A stretch of DNA of 64,000 bases from Sinomicrobium pectinilyticum (GTDB lineage Bacteria > Bacteroidota > Bacteroidia > Flavobacteriales > Flavobacteriaceae), in contig NZ_RJTM01000094.1 in the NCBI RefSeq assembly GCF_003725735.1, positions 1-64,000 on the forward strand. The letters are read 5' to 3'. The first letter of the stretch is position 1; each line of letters begins with the position of its first letter. The notes beneath the pieces were generated by a model. It worked only from the letters and a program-made list of their open reading frames with translations. It did no database searches and had not been told where the DNA came from. Shown here in pieces: positions 22,747 to 31,752 of the stretch. The position numbers and the translations under genes are program-made.

Positions 22747-24351
22747 ATGAAAAACACACTAAAAACCAAAGCGACAATACTTACCGCCTCCCTGTTTGTT
22801 CTCGTTGCCTGCGGACAGAAAAACGGGAAGAAGGGAACAACATCCCAAAATACGGTTCTGAGCGAAGAAGCGCTCTACAGGCCTTACTTTCATTTCACTC
22901 CCGAAGAAAAGTGGATGAACGACCCTAACGGCATGTTCTATTACAACGGGTATTATCACCTGTTCTTTCAACATTATCCGGACTCCACCGTCTGGGGCCC
23001 CATGCACTGGGGACACGCGGTAAGTACGGACTTGCTGAACTGGAAAGAACTTCCGATAGCCCTCTACCCTGACGAATCAGGCTATATCTTTTCGGGAAGT
23101 GCCGTGGTAGACCATGAAAACACTTCTGGCTTCGGAGAAAACGGGGCTCCTCCCGTAATAGCCATGTATACCATTCACAACCCGGAAAAAAGGGATAACG
23201 ACCAGGTCGATGTGGAAACACAGGGTATCGCCTACAGTACAGACGAAGGGATGACCTGGACAAAATACCAGGGCAACCCGGTCATCGAAAACCCGGGCAT
23301 ACGGGATTTTCGTGACCCTAAAATAGTACGCGACACCACACGTAATCAATGGGTCATGGTACTGGCCGCCCAGGACCGGGCCAAATTTTACCGTTCCGAC
23401 AATCTGAAAGACTGGGAATTCCTTTCGGATTTCGGTGTGGAAACGGGTGCTCACGGTGGCGTTTGGGAATGTCCTGACTTTTTCCCGATGACCGTGGAAG
23501 ACACAGGCGAAACCAAATGGGTACTGATCCAGAGTGTCAACCCCGGAGGACCGAATGGCGGTTCGGCTACCCAGTATTTTATAGGCGATTTTGACGGTAC
23601 GACCTTTATTTTAGATCCCGGGTTTGAAGCCGAATTAAATAAAAGAAAAGCCTTTTGGATCGACTACGGCAAAGACAACTATGCCGGGGTCACCTGGTCC
23701 GGCATCCCGGATAGTGACGGCAGAAAACTATTTATCGGATGGATGTCCAACTGGGAGTATGCCCAGCAGGTGCCCACCACCGCCTGGCGAAGCGCCATGA
23801 CCCTCCCCAGGGAATTGCGGCTTGTCAAAACAGGGAACACCTATCAACTGGCTTCACAGCCCGTCCGGGAATTAAAAGATTTTCGTGCCAGAGCCAGCAA
23901 AAAACACGACATTGCACTAAACACCCCTTTCGTTTATCATACAGAAAGTAATGCTGCACTTAACAGCACCGAAATCTCACTCACCCTCGAAGGAATAGGT
24001 AATGGAACATCTGTAATCCAACTCTACAACAAAGAAGGTGACAGCCTCACTTTCGGTCTGAACAGTCAGAAGAAAGAGTTCTTTATTGACCGGACAAAGA
24101 CAGGGAAAACCGGTTTCTCTGAAAAATTCGCAGAAAAAAAATCCGTTGCTCCCCGTTTTTCTTCATCAGCCACACTTGACATACACATTGTACTGGATAA
24201 GACTTCTATCGAGATATTTTACGATAACGGTAGTGTGGTCATGACAGAAATATTCTTCCCCGAAGCTCCTTTTGACACCTTTAGGCTTACTGCAACAGAT
24301 TCGGAAGCTGTCATTAAAGAGATCGCTATTCATCAATTAAAATTCGATTAA
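22747..24351 (+). CDS. GH32 beta-fructosidase lipoprotein (levanase/inulinase type)
   Basis: The protein has 534 residues. The signal peptide ends at lipobox LVAC (Cys22), so it is lipid-anchored. The five-blade propeller contains the three catalytic GH32 motifs: WMNDPNG with nucleophile Asp59, FRDP with transition-state stabiliser Asp190, and ECPD with acid/base Glu241. WGHAVSTDLLNWKELPIAL is also typical. The C-terminal beta-sandwich runs from about 385 to the end (IEIFYDNGSVVMTEIFFP). It hydrolyses beta-fructosyl bonds of levan, inulin or sucrose and releases fructose. The susC gene starts 18 nt downstream. Endo versus exo action cannot be decided by eye. Confidence 0.95.
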   Translation: MKNTLKTKATILTASLFVLVACGQKNGKKGTTSQNTVLSEEALYRPYFHFTPEEKWMNDPNGMFYYNGYYHLFFQHYPDSTVWGPMHWGHAVSTDLLNWKELPIALYPDESGYIFSGSAVVDHENTSGFGENGAPPVIAMYTIHNPEKRDNDQVDVETQGIAYSTDEGMTWTKYQGNPVIENPGIRDFRDPKIVRDTTRNQWVMVLAAQDRAKFYRSDNLKDWEFLSDFGVETGAHGGVWECPDFFPMTVEDTGETKWVLIQSVNPGGPNGGSATQYFIGDFDGTTFILDPGFEAELNKRKAFWIDYGKDNYAGVTWSGIPDSDGRKLFIGWMSNWEYAQQVPTTAWRSAMTLPRELRLVKTGNTYQLASQPVRELKDFRARASKKHDIALNTPFVYHTESNAALNSTEISLTLEGIGNGTSVIQLYNKEGDSLTFGLNSQKKEFFIDRTKTGKTGFSEKFAEKKSVAPRFSSSATLDIHIVLDKTSIEIFYDNGSVVMTEIFFPEAPFDTFRLTATDSEAVIKEIAIHQLKFD

Positions 24352-24369
24352 CCAGAAAAACCAAAACAT

Positions 24370-27300
24370 ATGAAACGATTATTGTTCTGCCTTCTGCTGT
24401 TGGCACAGGGCTACCTGTATGCACAGGAAACCGGAGTGAATGGTACGGTGACCTCGTCTGAGGACGGGCTTCCCCTTCCCGGGGCCTCCATTCTTGTAAA
24501 AGGGACTACCAAAGGTACCGTATCCGATTTTGATGGTAATTATAGTCTCCCCGACATCCCTGGCGGGGCCATACTGGTATTCAGTTATGTAGGATTTGTT
24601 ACAAAGGAGATCCCGGTAAACGGAAAAACACAGATTAATATTGCCCTGGACACAGATTCGCAACAACTGGATGAAGTTGTTATTGTAGGGTATACCAGGG
24701 AGCGAAAAGTGGAAATGACAGGGGCTATTTCCGTAGTAGACATGGCTCCGCTGGAAGGGCAAAGCATGAGCTCCGGGAGCACCATGCAGGCCCTACAGGG
24801 CCGTGTGCCCGGGCTGTTCGTAGAGAAGTCGGGAGACCCTACGGGGGCAAGCAGCCGCATTCTTATCCGGGGAGTGAGTACCCTGGGAGACAATAATCCC
24901 CTTTACGTTATAGACGGGGTTCCCACCGTCCGTCCGGAAGTCTTTGCCAGCATCAATCCGAGCGCTATTGAGTCCGTCCAGGTGCTCAAGGATGCTTCGG
25001 CATCCTCCATATACGGGGCAAGGGCAGCCAACGGGGTTATCGTGGTCAGTACCAAAAACTCCACAAGGGGAGAAGGTGAAAAATTCAGTATCAGCATAAA
25101 CTCAAACATTTCGGTCCTTTCCGAAAAGAAACAGCGTTACGATATGCTGAATGCGCAACAGAGAGGTGAAGCATTGTGGCGTGCCTCCGTGAATGACGGG
25201 GCCGATCCCAATAATGCCTATGGAGAGATTTACGATTTTAACTGGAACGGTGACTTTACCAGCCCTGTGCTTAACAGTGTATCCGTACAACCCTACGTGG
25301 GCGGAAATACCGATGTCCCTGCGGGAGATACGGACTGGCAGAAAGAAACCTATGAAACCGGGTATGTATATAATAATGATGTGAGTATTTCCGGGGGAAC
25401 AGACAAATCTTTCATGTTGCTCAACCTGGGATACCTGAAAAATACGGGTATCCTGAAATATACAGGTTATGAACGCTATTCGGCCAGGTTTAACGGAAAC
25501 GTAAAACTGTTTAAGGACAAGGTACGGGTAGGCATAAATACCCAGCTTTTTACTTCCAATGAAACCCTGGCCTCTCCCGATGTGGGAAGTGCCCCTACTC
25601 CCGGGCTGGCCATTACCCTGGCACCGACGATCCCCGTCTTTACGGCTACGGGAGAATATGCCGGGCCGATCGGCTCCGGATACTCCGACCGGAATAACCC
25701 CGTGTATATGCAATACATTAACCGGTGGGACAATACCGAAAGGACCACCCTTTTCGGAAATGTATTTGCAGAAGCCGATATCTTTAGTAACCTGACGTTC
25801 CGCACCTCTGTGGGAATAGACCACAACCGCTTTCACCGGAAAGATATAGAGACCACTGTACAGAACGGTTTTATAACCAGAAGTGTCAATAAATTGACAC
25901 ATGATACCAACGATTATACCAGCTTTACCTTTACCAATACCCTGAATTATGAGCTGAAGCTTGGCGATCACAGGATCGGGGTGCTTCTCGGTACCGAAGC
26001 GATAAGGACGGACTTTAATTCCATCGTATCCTCCGGCCAGGGCTTTGCCATAGAAACCGGAGACTACTTTACCCTTGGTGCTGCTTCGGGAAACCGTACC
26101 ACAGACGGTACTTCTACAGGCAGCCGCCTATGGTCGCAGTTCGGTAAGCTCAGTTATGCCTTTGCCGATAAATACCTGGCTTCCTTTACCCTCAGGCGGG
26201 ACGGATCTTCGCGTTTCGGAGACGACAACCGCTACGGCTACTTCCCGGCAGCAACCGCAGGATGGCGTATCAATCGCGAAGAATTCCTGAAAGAAAACAA
26301 CACTATATCGGATCTCAAAATACGTGCGGGCTATGGAGAAGTAGGTAACCAGTCTATAGGTGATGTGGCCCGCTTCGGATTATATGAAGCCCGGTACGGC
26401 CCCAATCAGAATGTATATGTACCGGACTTCTTTAATATTTATTATAATGTAGGAACTGCCTATGACCTCAACGGTAATAATACCGGGAACCTGCCTTCCG
26501 GCTTTGTCTCAATACAAGCTGCCAACAGCGGATTGAAATGGGAAGAGACCCGCGAAATGAATGTCGGGCTGGATTTCGGATTTTTCCAAAACAAAATTGC
26601 CGGTTCTTTCGATTATTTTGTGAGAAATACCGAAGGCATTTTAATACAACCTCCTGTGGCCTCGGTACTTGGCGAAGGCCGGCAACGCTTTCTCAACGGG
26701 GCCTCCACCCGTACCAAGGGATGGGAACTGTCCCTGGCTTATTCCGACACCTATGAAAACGGACTGTATTTTGCCGTGTCTACCAACTTCGGGGCTTTTA
26801 AGGATAAAATCACCGAACTTCCCGAAGAAGTAAGGACCGCTTATCCCGGAACTGCAGAAAATTCTATCATCGGTCATTCCCAGTTTTCCATTTACGGGTA
26901 CAAAACGGACGGGCTGTTCCAGAGCCGGGAAGAAGTAGAGGCACATGCCACCCAGGTAGGTGCAAGGCCGGGCGGGATAAAATTCGTGGATCTCAATGAA
27001 GATGGTATTATCAATGCAGACGATCGCGACTTCCTCGGTACCACACTCCCCGATCTGGAATATGGCATTCGCATTGATCTCGGATATAAGAACTTCGACC
27101 TATCGGTGTTTGGTTCCGGAGTCACCGGACGTATCGGGATCGATCCCTATATTTTCTGGAACAACTTTGTACAGGGACGGGAAAATGCCGGGCTGGGTGT
27201 CCTCAATGCCTGGACCCCCGAAAATACGGATACGGACATCCCTTCCCTTTCCCTGGTGAACAATGACACCCAGGACTCGGATTATGTATACCGCAACAAC

Positions 27301-27519
27301 TCCTATTTTAAACTGAGAAACGCCCAGTTAGGGTACAACCTGCCCAAGGAACTGATCGAAAAATGGGGAGGAATGACCAACCTGCGGTTTTATATGCAGG
27401 GAGAGAACCTGTTCTGGATCACTCCGAAAAACTTTGTGGGGGCCGATCCTGAAAGGACTAACGTCAATGCCATTCCGGTTCCTACCACTTTTTCACTTGG
27501 GATCAATATCGGGTTTTAA
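24370..27519 (+). CDS. SusC/RagA-type TonB-dependent transporter of the fructan PUL
   Basis: The protein has 1049 residues. Signal peptide 1-18 (LLLLAQGYLYAQ). A CarboxypepD_reg-like domain (about 22-100, GVNGTVTSSEDGLPLPGASILVKG, FDGNYSLPD) is followed by the SusC motif LDEVVIVGYTRERK. The plug domain (about 115-225) has YVIDGVPTVRPEVFASINPSAIESVQVLKDASASSIYGARAANG-type sequence. The barrel continues to a terminal FSLGINIGF. No STN domain is present, so it is a transporter and not a sigma-factor transducer, in line with control by the PBP-AraC regulator. Imports fructo-oligosaccharides together with SusD. The susD partner lies 247 bp away, an unusually long gap for this pair. Confidence 0.95.
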   Translation: MKRLLFCLLLLAQGYLYAQETGVNGTVTSSEDGLPLPGASILVKGTTKGTVSDFDGNYSLPDIPGGAILVFSYVGFVTKEIPVNGKTQINIALDTDSQQLDEVVIVGYTRERKVEMTGAISVVDMAPLEGQSMSSGSTMQALQGRVPGLFVEKSGDPTGASSRILIRGVSTLGDNNPLYVIDGVPTVRPEVFASINPSAIESVQVLKDASASSIYGARAANGVIVVSTKNSTRGEGEKFSISINSNISVLSEKKQRYDMLNAQQRGEALWRASVNDGADPNNAYGEIYDFNWNGDFTSPVLNSVSVQPYVGGNTDVPAGDTDWQKETYETGYVYNNDVSISGGTDKSFMLLNLGYLKNTGILKYTGYERYSARFNGNVKLFKDKVRVGINTQLFTSNETLASPDVGSAPTPGLAITLAPTIPVFTATGEYAGPIGSGYSDRNNPVYMQYINRWDNTERTTLFGNVFAEADIFSNLTFRTSVGIDHNRFHRKDIETTVQNGFITRSVNKLTHDTNDYTSFTFTNTLNYELKLGDHRIGVLLGTEAIRTDFNSIVSSGQGFAIETGDYFTLGAASGNRTTDGTSTGSRLWSQFGKLSYAFADKYLASFTLRRDGSSRFGDDNRYGYFPAATAGWRINREEFLKENNTISDLKIRAGYGEVGNQSIGDVARFGLYEARYGPNQNVYVPDFFNIYYNVGTAYDLNGNNTGNLPSGFVSIQAANSGLKWEETREMNVGLDFGFFQNKIAGSFDYFVRNTEGILIQPPVASVLGEGRQRFLNGASTRTKGWELSLAYSDTYENGLYFAVSTNFGAFKDKITELPEEVRTAYPGTAENSIIGHSQFSIYGYKTDGLFQSREEVEAHATQVGARPGGIKFVDLNEDGIINADDRDFLGTTLPDLEYGIRIDLGYKNFDLSVFGSGVTGRIGIDPYIFWNNFVQGRENAGLGVLNAWTPENTDTDIPSLSLVNNDTQDSDYVYRNNSYFKLRNAQLGYNLPKELIEKWGGMTNLRFYMQGENLFWITPKNFVGADPERTNVNAIPVPTTFSLGINIGF

Positions 27520-27635
27520 AATGGGATAATATTCCAATGAGATAATGAGGTAATTAGATAATCCAATGTATACCGATGACTTTAAACTTATAATAAAACT
27601 AAACCAATACGGGTTTGGAAGTCATAGGTTTACAG

Positions 27636-27654
27636 CAGACTGAAAGTCTGTTTT
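27636..27654 (+). terminator. Weak terminator-like hairpin between susC and susD
   Basis: A perfect 6-bp stem CAGACT / AGTCTG with loop GAA (27636-27650) is followed by TTTT. It is short for full termination and could instead tune the susC to susD ratio, or stabilise the susC mRNA 3' end. Confidence 0.4.
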
Positions 27655-27703
27655 GCCATCGATACACGAATCATTTTTAAAAACTATTAGTGTATTCGTG
27701 GCA
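27654..27703. repeat. Palindromic intergenic element between susC and susD
   Basis: Left arm TGCCATCGATACACGAAT (27654-27671) pairs with right arm ATTAGTGTATTCGTGGCA (27686-27703), matching at 14 of 18 positions. It shares the GCCACGAAT core with the element at 19279-19338. The preceding AT-rich part of the gap (27528-27575) carries a short direct repeat with GATAAT and CCAATG. No gene is visible in the 247-bp gap. Confidence 0.6.
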
Positions 27704-27766
27704 AAAGTTTATAGAAACTAAAAATTACAGGGTTTTAATCTTTGACTGAACAATAAAAATAAACAA

Positions 27767-29488
27767 ATGAAAGCAATTCACACCATATACTATACTCTCC
27801 TTGCCGGGACATTCTTATTGATGTCCTGCAGCAAGGATTTTCTGGAATACGATCCCAAAGGGCAGGTCCCCGAAGAGGATATTGCCACTGCCGAAAATGC
27901 CGAAAACCTGGTCACCACAGCTTATGCCGGGATTGCCAACGACGAAATGATAGGCCCCCTCACCCATTTATGGGTGTATGGCAGCGTACGTTCGGACGAC
28001 GCCTATAAAGGTGGTGGTGGAAGGAGCGATGTCGTTGTAGTGGACCATTACGAACAGTATAACCTTACCCAGGCCGATGATGGCGACCAAATGATACCGC
28101 GTACCTGGACTAATTTTTACAAAGCAATTTCCCGGGCCAATTTTGCCCTGTCGGTGATCGGGGAACTTTCCGAAGAAGAATTCCCTTTGAAAACCACCAG
28201 GATGGCAGAACTGCGCTTTCTCAGGGGACATTCCCACTTTATGCTGAAACTGCTTTTCAAGAAGATCCCTTATGTCACGGAAGGACTCAGCGATGAGGAG
28301 ATACTACAGATTTCCAATGATGTAGACAATGAAGAACTCTGGAACAGGATCGCAGAGGATTTTCTCTTTGCTTTTGAAAACCTTCCCGGGACCCGTGAAC
28401 AGTCGGGCCGTGCAGATAAAAGTGCCGCTGCCGCCTATATGGCCAAATTAAGGCTCTACCAGGCCTATGAGCAGGACGAAAATCACAATGTAGTGAATAT
28501 TAATCCCTCACGACTGGAAGAAGTTATTACGTATGCAAACGAAGTATCCGGCAGCCTGGAACCGGATTTTGCGAATAACTTTCTCGATGGCCATGACAAT
28601 GGCCCCGAATCCATATGGGCAGCACAATTTTCGGTAAATGACGGAACGGAAGTAGGCAGGGCAAGCTATGTTACCGGGCTGAATTCACCGCACGGAACTT
28701 CGTTGTACGGTTGCTGCGGTTTTCACCTGCCCAGCCAGAACATGGTCAATGCCTTTAAGACCGGTGCGGACGGCCTGCCCCTGCCCGACCATTTCAATGC
28801 TTCAGATATGATCGATCCCGAAGATTTTACCAGTGTCGATCCCCGGCTCGACCATACGATAGGTGTACCCGGACGTCCCTTTAAATACCGCAATACGGTA
28901 AACGAAGAGGGCGATATGATTTACCGGACAAGCTGGGCCAGGGATCCCGGTGTTTACGGCTTTTTCGGAAATATGAAAGAACAACAGGCTCCCGACTGCT
29001 CCTGTTTTGTAAAGGAAGGACCCTTTATAGGCACCTCTAAGAACATAGATTTTATACGATATGCCGATGTATTGCTTTTTAAGGCCGAAGCCCTGATACA
29101 ACTGGGCAGGTACAATGAAGCGCTGCCTATTATCAACGAGTTACGGGAAAGAGCTGCTGCAAGCACGGCCCGACCTATAGAAGCCGGGGCAAGCAACATA
29201 TACAACATAGAACCGTATCCCTCATTTTCTTCCAAAGAAGAAGCCCTGAAAGCCCTCAAATTCGAGAGGAGACTGGAATTTGCCATGGAAGGGCACCGTT
29301 TCTTCGACCTGGTCCGCTGGGGAGAAGCCGCAGCAGTATTAAATGCTTACCTGAATGAAGAAAAAACGAAGCGGGACTTCCTGGCCAATGCCCGTTTCAC
29401 CGCAGGAAGAGATGAATATTATCCGATCCCGCAACGGGAGATCGATTTTACCGGCGGAGGATTGTACAAACAAAATCCGGGGTATTAA
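27767..29488 (+). CDS. SusD/RagB glycan-binding lipoprotein of the fructan PUL
   Basis: The protein has 573 residues. The lipobox is LLMSCSKDFLEYDP (Cys21), the standard SusD start. The SusD fold is indicated by AENAENLVTTAYAGIA at the N-terminus, the TPR-like core (MAELRFLRGHSHFMLKLLFKKIPYV) and the C-terminal signature KFERRLEFAMEGHRFFDLVRWGEA with YPIPQREID. It forms the lid of the SusC transporter and binds fructan at the outer surface. The distance from susC is unusual; the palindromic element in the gap may have inserted there. Confidence 0.93.
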   Translation: MKAIHTIYYTLLAGTFLLMSCSKDFLEYDPKGQVPEEDIATAENAENLVTTAYAGIANDEMIGPLTHLWVYGSVRSDDAYKGGGGRSDVVVVDHYEQYNLTQADDGDQMIPRTWTNFYKAISRANFALSVIGELSEEEFPLKTTRMAELRFLRGHSHFMLKLLFKKIPYVTEGLSDEEILQISNDVDNEELWNRIAEDFLFAFENLPGTREQSGRADKSAAAAYMAKLRLYQAYEQDENHNVVNINPSRLEEVITYANEVSGSLEPDFANNFLDGHDNGPESIWAAQFSVNDGTEVGRASYVTGLNSPHGTSLYGCCGFHLPSQNMVNAFKTGADGLPLPDHFNASDMIDPEDFTSVDPRLDHTIGVPGRPFKYRNTVNEEGDMIYRTSWARDPGVYGFFGNMKEQQAPDCSCFVKEGPFIGTSKNIDFIRYADVLLFKAEALIQLGRYNEALPIINELRERAAASTARPIEAGASNIYNIEPYPSFSSKEEALKALKFERRLEFAMEGHRFFDLVRWGEAAAVLNAYLNEEKTKRDFLANARFTAGRDEYYPIPQREIDFTGGGLYKQNPGY

Positions 29489-29575
29489 TACAACCGTCAC
29501 ATCGGACGCAGTCGGGGTGTTTTTCAAGGCCGGAACCTCTCGGCTGCGCTACCGAAGACGTTTTTACTCTGCGGT

Positions 29576-29655
29576 TCTTTGTGAATTCTCTGAGCAACTT
29601 TGTGTGATAGCTATTTCACAGAGATACACAGAGGTTTCGCGGAGTTTCACAAAGA
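29576..29655. repeat. Composite inverted repeat with TTTGTGAA / CACAGAG motifs
   Basis: Outer arms TCTTTGTGAA (29576-29585) and TTCACAAAGA (29646-29655) are perfect complements. The centre TGTGTGATAGCTATTTCACA is a second imperfect palindrome around ATAGCTAT. In between are CTCTGAG and CACAGAG blocks. It lies in the 325-bp gap (29489-29813) between susD and the fructokinase gene; nothing else is recognisable in that gap. The type resembles dispersed palindromic intergenic repeats common in bacteria. Confidence 0.6.
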
Positions 29656-29813
29656 GTACTCATTTAATAATTAGCTTAATGTCATCCCTATTTATGCATT
29701 TGCTAAAAATGTTAAGTTTCGGAATGACTATAAAAACAGGGAGATCGAATTCAGACTTCCCATATTTAATTTTTCGTAATTTGTAACGGCAAACCTGCCT
29801 GAAAACCATAAAA

Positions 29814-30713
29814 GTGAATAAAGAAAAAAAACTCAGGGTAATATCTTACGGTGAAGTGTTGTGGGATTGTTTTCCGGACCACAAAAACATCGGCGGAGCA
29901 CCGCTTAATGTAGCTATGCGTATGCAGTCCCTCGGATGCCATGTAAGCATGATAAGCGGCATAGGCCGTGATGACGACGGTAAAGAAATAAAATCATACC
30001 TCGAAAAGAACGGGGTCAATACCAAAGGAATTGCCGAAATAGAAAACCACTCCACCGGCACGGTACAGGTAACCCTCAACGATCGTGGTTCCGCCACATA
30101 TGAGATAACTTACCCTTCGGCCTGGGATAAAATACCATTTACCGATACGGCAGAAAAACTGGTCAATACTTCCGACCTTCTGGTATATGGCAGCCTTGCA
30201 TGTCGTGACGAGGTAGCTAGGAATACCTTACATAAATTACTGTCCGGAGACATCCGTAAAGTATTCGATGTCAATTTAAGGAGTCCGCATTATACTATGG
30301 ACACCTTAAAAGACCTGATGGACAAAGCCGATTTTATAAAATTCAATGATGACGAACTCTATGAGATCTCGGAAGCATTGGGTTCTCCCTACAAATCCCT
30401 GGAGCAGAATATGGAGTATATGGCGGAAAAAACCAATACACCGTCCGCATGTGTAACCAAAGGCAGGCACGGTGCGGTATTACTTCACCAAGGAAAGTGG
30501 TACTATAACAGTGGTTATAACATCAGGGTAAAAGATACGGTAGGCGCAGGCGATTCTTTTCTTGCCACATTACTTACCCACCTGTTCCATCACAAATCCC
30601 ATCCGCAGAAAGCCATACATTTTGCATGTGCCATGGGTGCATTGGTAGCGGAAAGCGAAGGTGCCAATCCCGTTATAAGCCGGGAAAGGATATCCGCCTT
30701 AATGGTAAGGTAG
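29814..30713 (+). CDS. PfkB-family carbohydrate kinase, probable fructokinase
   Basis: The start codon is GTG at 29814. The protein has 299 residues. N-terminal RVISYGEVLWDCFPDHKNIGGAPLNVAMRMQSLG holds the sugar-binding GG motif. The C-terminal DTVGAGDSFLATLLTHL is the PfkB signature 2, with the catalytic Asp in GAGD. The remaining core (FDVNLRSPHY, FIKFNDDELYEIS) is standard for the ribokinase fold. Cytoplasmic. It would phosphorylate the fructose brought in by the MFS porter, completing the fructan pathway of this locus. It ends 8 bp before the convergent LysR gene. Confidence 0.92.
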   Translation: MNKEKKLRVISYGEVLWDCFPDHKNIGGAPLNVAMRMQSLGCHVSMISGIGRDDDGKEIKSYLEKNGVNTKGIAEIENHSTGTVQVTLNDRGSATYEITYPSAWDKIPFTDTAEKLVNTSDLLVYGSLACRDEVARNTLHKLLSGDIRKVFDVNLRSPHYTMDTLKDLMDKADFIKFNDDELYEISEALGSPYKSLEQNMEYMAEKTNTPSACVTKGRHGAVLLHQGKWYYNSGYNIRVKDTVGAGDSFLATLLTHLFHHKSHPQKAIHFACAMGALVAESEGANPVISRERISALMVR

Positions 30714-30721
30714 AAATATTT

Positions 30722-31651
30722 TTATCCGGCTATACTTTCTTTTTCCACAGGTTCATAAGAAGGCATTTTCCTTTCGAAAATGTCTTCTATGCATTTTATT
30801 TCATCGGCATAGATCGTCTTTTTACGCATAGCGAAGTAAAGCGTATTCTCTATGGGTGTTTTTCCTTCCCAAAGCAATTGGATATTCCCTTTTTCTATCT
30901 CATCCATACACAGAAAATCGGGAAGTACGGCAAGGCCTTTCGCCCTGCTCAGGCAACGCACGATAGACGTCTTGTTCGGAACAATATAATTACATTTAAA
31001 ATCGGGATGTTTATTGAAATTCACATTCCAGAACCTCTGCAGATTTTCCATATCGCCCGTAGTCCCGTACCATGTCTGGCACTTCAGCCACTCTTCCAGG
31101 CGGCCGCGTTCTCCTGTAAGCAGTTCTTCAAAACCGTCCACGTCCGTATCCCTTCCTGCCACAAGTACTATTTTCTCTTTGGAAAAGGCCCGGTAATCTA
31201 TATTCTTATCCTGACCTTTACGGGAACTTATCACCAGGTCGAGTATTCCTTTGTCCAGGTCATTGAGGGCATCCTTGTATTCCACAAACTTGATAATAAC
31301 ATCAAAAGGTAAAGTGGAAATAAACGGTTCCACAGTATACTGAAAGGTTTCCATACACATGCCTACACTAATGGTAGGTTTATCCTTTTCCGTACTTTTC
31401 CGGAAACACTGTTCGGCATCCTCCAGCTTGGCTATAGCCTCCTTAATATGGTTGTACAATACCTTTCCTCTCTCCGTAGGCACCATTTTTCTCGAAGAAC
31501 GATCAAATAATTTATACCCCGTATAGGATTCCAGCGAACTGAGATGCAGACTTACCCCGGGCTGGGAAGCATAAAGAGCCTGCGCAGCACCGGTAAGGGT
31601 GCCTGTTTCATAAATAGCTTTAAAAGTCCTGTACCACTCCAGATTTACCAT
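30722..31651 (-). CDS. LysR-family transcriptional regulator
   Basis: The start is set at 31651 (MVNLEWYRTFKAIYETGTLTG), the usual LysR beginning; an in-frame ATG at 31678 would only add a low-complexity stretch encoded by an AT-rich palindrome. The protein has 309 residues. Residues 3-62 are the winged HTH (LTGAAQALYASQPGVSLHLSSLESYTGYKLFDRSSRKMVPTERG), followed by a periplasmic-binding-like effector domain. Divergent from the quinone reductase gene (102 bp between start codons), so it very likely regulates the 31753-36089 cluster. The effector is unknown; a quinone or electrophile is plausible from the neighbours. Confidence 0.9.
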   Translation of the reverse strand: MVNLEWYRTFKAIYETGTLTGAAQALYASQPGVSLHLSSLESYTGYKLFDRSSRKMVPTERGKVLYNHIKEAIAKLEDAEQCFRKSTEKDKPTISVGMCMETFQYTVEPFISTLPFDVIIKFVEYKDALNDLDKGILDLVISSRKGQDKNIDYRAFSKEKIVLVAGRDTDVDGFEELLTGERGRLEEWLKCQTWYGTTGDMENLQRFWNVNFNKHPDFKCNYIVPNKTSIVRCLSRAKGLAVLPDFLCMDEIEKGNIQLLWEGKTPIENTLYFAMRKKTIYADEIKCIEDIFERKMPSYEPVEKESIAG

Positions 31652-31653
31652 AC

Positions 31654-31672
31654 CATAATTATTATAATTATG
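31654..31672. promoter_or_regulatory. AT-rich palindrome, candidate LysR operator
   Basis: CATAATTA-TTA-TAATTATG has perfect 8-bp arms around a 3-bp centre. It abuts the LysR start codon (31651) and faces the divergent mdaB-like gene, the usual position of a LysR autoregulatory site. Confidence 0.5.
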
Positions 31673-31719
31673 ATACAAATATATGATTTATATTATTTTA
31701 ATAATACATGAAGTAGCCA

Positions 31720-31727
31720 TAATTTTG
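31720..31727 (+). promoter_or_regulatory. -7 box of the quinone reductase operon
   Basis: TAATTTTG matches the Bacteroidota -7 consensus TANNTTTG exactly, 25 nt before the 31753 start. The -33 position holds only TTTTAA (about 31697). Confidence 0.45.
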
Positions 31728-31752
31728 TCCTGTAATCTTAAAAGACATAGCA

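Noticed and set aside
25102-25971. 289-codon minus-strand frame
   Set aside because: Antisense to susC of the fructan PUL, no domain, no neighbour on that strand.
30626-31312. 228-codon plus-strand frame
   Set aside because: Overlaps the end of the fructokinase gene and lies antisense to the LysR gene, whose HTH and effector domains are clear.
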